Source: CAVPRW01 sp046727435 [NCBI: bacterium]
GTDB taxonomy: Bacteria > Tectomicrobia > Entotheonellia > J063
Assembly (NCBI GenBank): GCA_046727435.1
Contig: JBKPCR010000362.1
Coordinates: 1 to 7,498, forward strand
Direction of reading: 5' to 3'
Length of the DNA stretch: 7,498 bases
This document shows, one piece after another, positions 5,124 through 7,498 of this stretch; the stretch's first letter is position 1, and every line of letters begins with the position of its first letter. A program made the translations under genes and the position numbers. The notes below the pieces were generated by a model. That model was not told the origin of the DNA, did not search any database, and worked only from the letters and a program-made list of their open reading frames with translations.

Positions 5124-5381
5124 GTGGAGAAGCCCGCCAAGAATACGCCACCCGATTGGACGGAGATGTATCGGCTCGAACTCGGCATCGACCCCAGCGA
5201 TCGGCACCAGCTCTTGAACGCAGTGACGAAAGATATCGCTGCTGCCCATCATGGCGATAAAGCCGCCAAGCGTCGGGTGGCCGCGTATGACCGCGCGCAT
5301 CGGGGATTCGAGAGGCAGGTCGCAGATGAGGAGCGAGAAGCCGCTGAGAATGACGAAGACGACGCTGCAGACGCGGACTAA
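5124..5381 (+). CDS. Small protein with acidic tail, unknown function
   Basis: The GTG at 5124 follows a strong GGAGGAGG (5113-5120), 48 bases after the DUF29 stop, so it is probably the last gene of the same operon. The 85-residue product has a Pro-rich start (KPAKNTPPDWTEMYRLELG). A helical, basic middle follows (LLNAVTKDIAAAHHGDKAAKRRVAAYDRAHRGF), and the tail is very acidic (EREAAENDEDDAADAD). It has no signal peptide or membrane segment. I do not recognise the family. The charge split could suit a small adaptor or nucleic-acid-mimicking tail, but that is only speculation. Confidence 0.65.
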   Translation: MEKPAKNTPPDWTEMYRLELGIDPSDRHQLLNAVTKDIAAAHHGDKAAKRRVAAYDRAHRGFERQVADEEREAAENDEDDAADAD

Positions 5382-5446
5382 GGAGAGCTCTGACAGATTG
5401 GCCGCGATGGCCAGGGCCAGGGAGGGCCCAGTGGGCTGTTCGCGTT

Positions 5447-5482
5447 GCGATTGATCTTGAGCAGTTGCACATGGCGATTGAT
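5447..5482 (+). repeat. 9-bp direct repeat at the left edge of a low-GC segment
   Basis: GCGATTGAT occurs at 5447-5455 and again at 5474-5482, a 27-base period. The second copy lies at the point where base composition drops from GC-rich to about 47% GC and where the next gene starts. It may be a footprint of the event that brought that segment in, or coincidence. Confidence 0.35.
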
Positions 5483-5890
5483 AACCTCATGGAGGTTTGT
5501 GAGTTCGAACTCAAAGGGGAACTTGATCCCATCCGAGGCTCTTGGTGGCAAACCCTTATCTTTTGGTCTAAAGGCAAAATCACGCAAACTGCGTTCAACC
5601 GACTCTTACAGACCCTAAAAGAGGTCTGTGTTGCTCGATCGATTGGAATACCAAGTGCAGAGGAGACCGTAAAACTTGCTGAAGCAGTAGATCGGGTGCT
5701 TAAGAGCCTTGAACCGTTTGAGAGTAGCGTCATTCGTTTTGGGAAGCTGTGCCCGCCAGGCTACCGTGCGGCGCTTCGGGGAGCCCCACCCGAGTGTCTG
5801 CACGAAGCCGTGCAGCGCAGCCGCGCGCAACTGGAGCGCACCTTGCAGCGGTTACGAGAGCCGCGCGAATGGCCGGTGCTGCCGCAATGA
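5471..5890 (+). CDS. Hypothetical protein of mixed composition (possible chimera)
   Basis: The product has 139 residues from the ATG at 5471 (a TTG six bases earlier is possible). Neither start has a clear ribosome site. Residues 1-92 (MAIDNLMEVCEFELKGELDP..., SWWQTLIFWSKGKITQ, EETVKLAEAVDRVLKSLEPF) come from DNA of about 47% GC. From about residue 94 (base 5750) the DNA jumps to about 71% GC and the protein becomes CPPGYRAALRGAPPECLHEA, then VQRSRAQLERTLQRLREPRE, an Arg-rich amphipathic helix. The two halves look like different origins joined in frame: an acquired 5' part and the resident 3' end of an older gene. I recognise neither half. The stop overlaps a possible small downstream frame by four bases (ATGA). 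Confidence 0.45.
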   Translation: MAIDNLMEVCEFELKGELDPIRGSWWQTLIFWSKGKITQTAFNRLLQTLKEVCVARSIGIPSAEETVKLAEAVDRVLKSLEPFESSVIRFGKLCPPGYRAALRGAPPECLHEAVQRSRAQLERTLQRLREPREWPVLPQ

Positions 5891-5994
5891 TCGAGGGAAC
5901 TCATGAGCGGCCCAGCTTACCGGCAGAGGTGAAGACGACACACGCCAGCGCGAACGGGGGTGCGCGGCGCCGTCGGCGTCCTCGTGCGAAGTGA
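5887..5994 (+). CDS. Possible tiny Arg-rich ORF
   Basis: A 35-codon frame starts at the ATG that overlaps the previous stop (ATGA) and ends at a TGA at 5992-5994. The peptide ends in ARRRRRPRAK. A competing start with a better ribosome site (GAGGGA, ATG at 5903) is in another frame and gives only nine residues. Either may be the decayed start of a lost gene. There is little reason to believe a real product. Confidence 0.18.
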   Translation: MIEGTHERPSLPAEVKTTHASANGGARRRRRPRAK

Positions 5995-6002
5995 CCTCCG
6001 CG

Positions 6003-6269
6003 ATGGCCAGCACGCCTCTCACGCCTGCAACGGCGTATCCTGGTCTGGTTGGCCGCCGAAGACCAACGGACCCGTGGCAGCATGGCCGCCAGCCAGGCCA
6101 AATTCGTGAGCGCCCTGGCCTACGATAAGGGCAACGTCTCCACCTCGCTCAAGGGCCTGGCGGCGAAGGGGCTGGTGACGATCACCCGGACGCCCGGCGG
6201 GAAAGCTGAAGCGGTGGACCTGACCGCCGAGGGTCGACACCGGGTAGTCCTGGGGACGGCGAGTTGTGA
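6003..6269 (+). pseudogene. MarR-like winged-helix regulator with two compensating frameshifts
   Basis: The middle of this region encodes a clear winged helix: LQRRILVWLAAEDQRTRG from about 6025, ASQAKFVSALAYDKGNVSTS as the helix-turn-helix, LKGLAAKGLV, and a wing ITRTPGGKAEAVDLTAEGR. It resembles MarR or DprA-type DNA-binding domains. That frame has no proper start, since a TGA lies at 5992 and only TTG 6049 or weaker codons follow. It also overruns the next gene by over 300 bases to 6603. In another frame an ATG at 6003 gives MASTPL and a TGA at 6267-6269 overlaps the next start. A one-base shift near 6018 and the opposite shift near 6240 would yield one protein of about 88 residues. Either the gene is decayed or the sequence has two indel errors. 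Confidence 0.5.
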
Positions 6270-7096
6270 ATACGAAGAACGACTCCGACACAATGGACCC
6301 TACAGCCCTCTACTACGCCCCCAGCACTATCGCCCAGGGCGCCGCGGCGCTGGCGGCGCTGATCGGGTTTCTGGGCCTGTGGCGGCTGAATCGGCTGCGG
6401 GAGGAATACGACCAGGCGGCGCGGGATGTTGGGTGGCTACTTACTTCCGCTCCCGTTTCGGATCCGCGCGTCACAAACATAACCGTCCATACCTTGCATC
6501 GCGATATCATTATTCGGGCAGCCGAGCACTTTATTACCAAATATCGAGACAGCCAAGACGACACGCTGAGGTCAGTCGCGCTGAAGATCGAGGCCACACT
6601 TAAGCGATGGAGGGCCAAACCGGGCGACCAGCATCGGGTTATGGGGGTCCTCCAGCGCTTTCTGCGCAGAGCGCTCGTGATCCTGGCCCTCGCTATCCTC
6701 GGCCTCGTCTTCGCTTATGCGCTGAACGCCTGGGTGGTGACGGCATTGATCGCCCGGTTGCTCATCATCCTTGCCGGCTACCGCCTATGGCGTGACACGG
6801 CTTCTGTCGTGCGCGAGGCGGTTCGTTCCATCCGATCCCTCGTGATCCTGGCTGTGCTGCTCGCCCTGGCCAGCTCTGCCCTGGCCGGCCCGGTGCGCTC
6901 CCCCACCTATGCAGAGCAGACCCTCGCCCCCCTGCAGAACCCGTGCGGCGACGGCACGCAGGCGGTCTCAACCTGGAGTTCGACGTTGCACCGGTGGCAG
7001 ACTATGATCACCGCGAGCCCACGGCCCTCGTGTACGTGGCAGCCGAACCCACGCACCCAGCAGGTGGAGGTGCGCTGTCGATCACTGATGCGTTGA
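6266..7096 (+). CDS. Membrane protein with a C-terminal signal-peptide-like exported domain
   Basis: The product has 276 residues from a GTG at 6266. An ATG at 6293 is the alternative. GTG is preferred because it overlaps the presumed regulator stop by four bases (GTGA). Hydrophobic segments lie at about 21-39, 135-153, 155-174 and 190-207. The soluble loop of residues about 58-115 comes from DNA of about 48% GC, while the flanks are 63-67%. The last segment, RSIRSLVILAVLLALASSAL then AGP, has the basic start, hydrophobic core and AxA site of a cleavable signal peptide. It is followed by a small domain with Cys227, Cys256 and Cys271 (TYAEQTLAPLQNPCGDGTQA, then VEVRCR). This looks like a separate small exported protein fused in frame to a three-segment membrane protein. 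From memory the tail resembles small secreted proteins beginning CTTYEEKTL, whose first Cys would here be Ser. The function is unknown. Confidence 0.6.
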   Translation: MNTKNDSDTMDPTALYYAPSTIAQGAAALAALIGFLGLWRLNRLREEYDQAARDVGWLLTSAPVSDPRVTNITVHTLHRDIIIRAAEHFITKYRDSQDDTLRSVALKIEATLKRWRAKPGDQHRVMGVLQRFLRRALVILALAILGLVFAYALNAWVVTALIARLLIILAGYRLWRDTASVVREAVRSIRSLVILAVLLALASSALAGPVRSPTYAEQTLAPLQNPCGDGTQAVSTWSSTLHRWQTMITASPRPSCTWQPNPRTQQVEVRCRSLMR

Positions 7097-7129
7097 TGCA
7101 TGACGGGTAATCCCGAGAGAGGAGCTCCT

Positions 7130-7438
7130 ATGCAGTCAGAAGAAATCCTCGATGCCCTTGAAGAGTACCTCGGTCAATATGTGGGCGGTACCCGGAGACT
7201 CGCCTGGCAAGACCCCTACCGAGGGGACCTCTTTAAACTTTTCCTGCAGGCCTATAAGCAGGGCCATGCGCAGTCCGCCGGCCCAGCCCCGCTCACCGGC
7301 AGTGCCATTCGGGACGAACTCATCGCGCGGTCTGAGCCGACACCCCCCGCACCGGACCAGCGCGAATTCTTGGACCAGATCGTCATCCTCTGGGACGCCT
7401 GGACCTACGCGCTCGATCGGTACCAGGAAGGGGTGTGA
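7130..7438 (+). CDS. Conserved-looking small protein, unknown function
   Basis: The product has 102 residues. The ATG at 7130 is preferred to the in-frame ATG at 7100 because GAGAGGAG (7117-7124) lies five bases upstream. The gap of 33 bases after the membrane gene suggests one operon. The protein is soluble and mostly helical: EEILDALEEYLGQYVGG at the start, then DLFKLFLQAYKQG, a Pro/Ala-rich linker (SEPTPPAPDQ) and an aromatic C-terminal helix FLDQIVILWDAWTYALDRYQ. Codon usage is GC-rich and regular, so it is likely real. I do not recognise the family. Confidence 0.65.
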   Translation: MQSEEILDALEEYLGQYVGGTRRLAWQDPYRGDLFKLFLQAYKQGHAQSAGPAPLTGSAIRDELIARSEPTPPAPDQREFLDQIVILWDAWTYALDRYQEGV

Positions 7439-7448
7439 CAGAGGGCAC

Positions 7449-7465
7449 CCGGTGACGCCCACCGG
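7449..7465 (+). terminator. Weak hairpin after the last gene
   Basis: CCGGTG (7449-7454) pairs with CACCGG (7460-7465) across a five-base loop, starting ten bases after the TGA at 7436-7438. No T-run follows, so it is at best a partial or factor-assisted terminator. Confidence 0.2.
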
Positions 7466-7498
7466 CGCGCCCGTGCGTGGCGACCGACGTCACCAGCC

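Noticed and set aside
4867-5733. Minus-strand 288-codon frame across DUF29 and the following genes
   Set aside because: It runs antisense to well-supported genes with good ribosome sites, and its sequence is low-complexity Ser/Arg-rich.
1-7498. CRISPR array, tRNA or rRNA gene, insertion-sequence ends
   Set aside because: No regularly spaced repeats, cloverleaf, rRNA-like sequence or transposase was seen on either strand.

Overview
The window looks like a patchwork accessory region from a GC-rich bacterium. The best guess is a gammaproteobacterium of the purple-sulfur/Chromatiales kind. That guess rests only on the mix of families: DUF29, a DUF4062-NACHT ATPase, pentapeptide-repeat membrane proteins and a FimB/FimE-type recombinase. 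There is no rRNA, tRNA or housekeeping gene to confirm it. Coding density is uneven and several genes are visibly broken. My hand counts on 60-base samples swing between about 45% and 78% GC, often inside a single reading frame.

Left part (1-1070). Positions 1-364 are GC-rich without a convincing gene. From about 365 the DNA is AT-richer. It carries two short inverted repeats, a peptide stretch resembling the start of a calcineurin-like phosphoesterase (LSDLHAG), and a 21-codon remnant of a VOC/glyoxalase-fold protein ending in an in-frame TAG. A secreted HExxH metallopeptidase gene follows and is cut off right after its second helix.

Minus-strand block (1071-3330). The 3' end of the peptidase runs directly into the 3' end of a convergent minus-strand gene for a DUF4062-NACHT STAND ATPase. 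That gene keeps its effector-like N-terminus, Walker A, Walker B and sensor 1 but has lost everything downstream. It has a very good sigma70-type promoter (TTGACA-17-TACACT) and a good ribosome site. A perfect 20+2+20 palindrome lies inside its coding region. Upstream of it, also on the minus strand, is a pentapeptide-repeat protein whose membrane-spanning C-terminal half is in a different reading frame.

Central plus-strand operon (3688-5381). A promoter overlapping a perfect 12-bp palindrome drives a small ribbon-helix-helix-like protein, a FimB/FimE-like tyrosine recombinase with all catalytic residues, a DUF29 protein whose start overlaps the recombinase stop, and a small acidic-tailed protein. 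This is the best preserved unit and may be a mobile or phase-switching module with its own regulator.

Right part (5447-7498). It begins with a two-composition protein (about 47% GC, then about 71%). Next comes a winged-helix MarR-like regulator that needs two compensating frameshifts to read through. Its predicted stop overlaps by 4 bases the start of a membrane protein, and that protein's C-terminus looks like a complete signal peptide plus a small cysteine-containing exported domain. The last gene is a 102-residue protein of unknown function. The recurring theme is gene ends and starts joined illegitimately, so this is either a genuine recombination hotspot or, in part, sequencing/assembly error.
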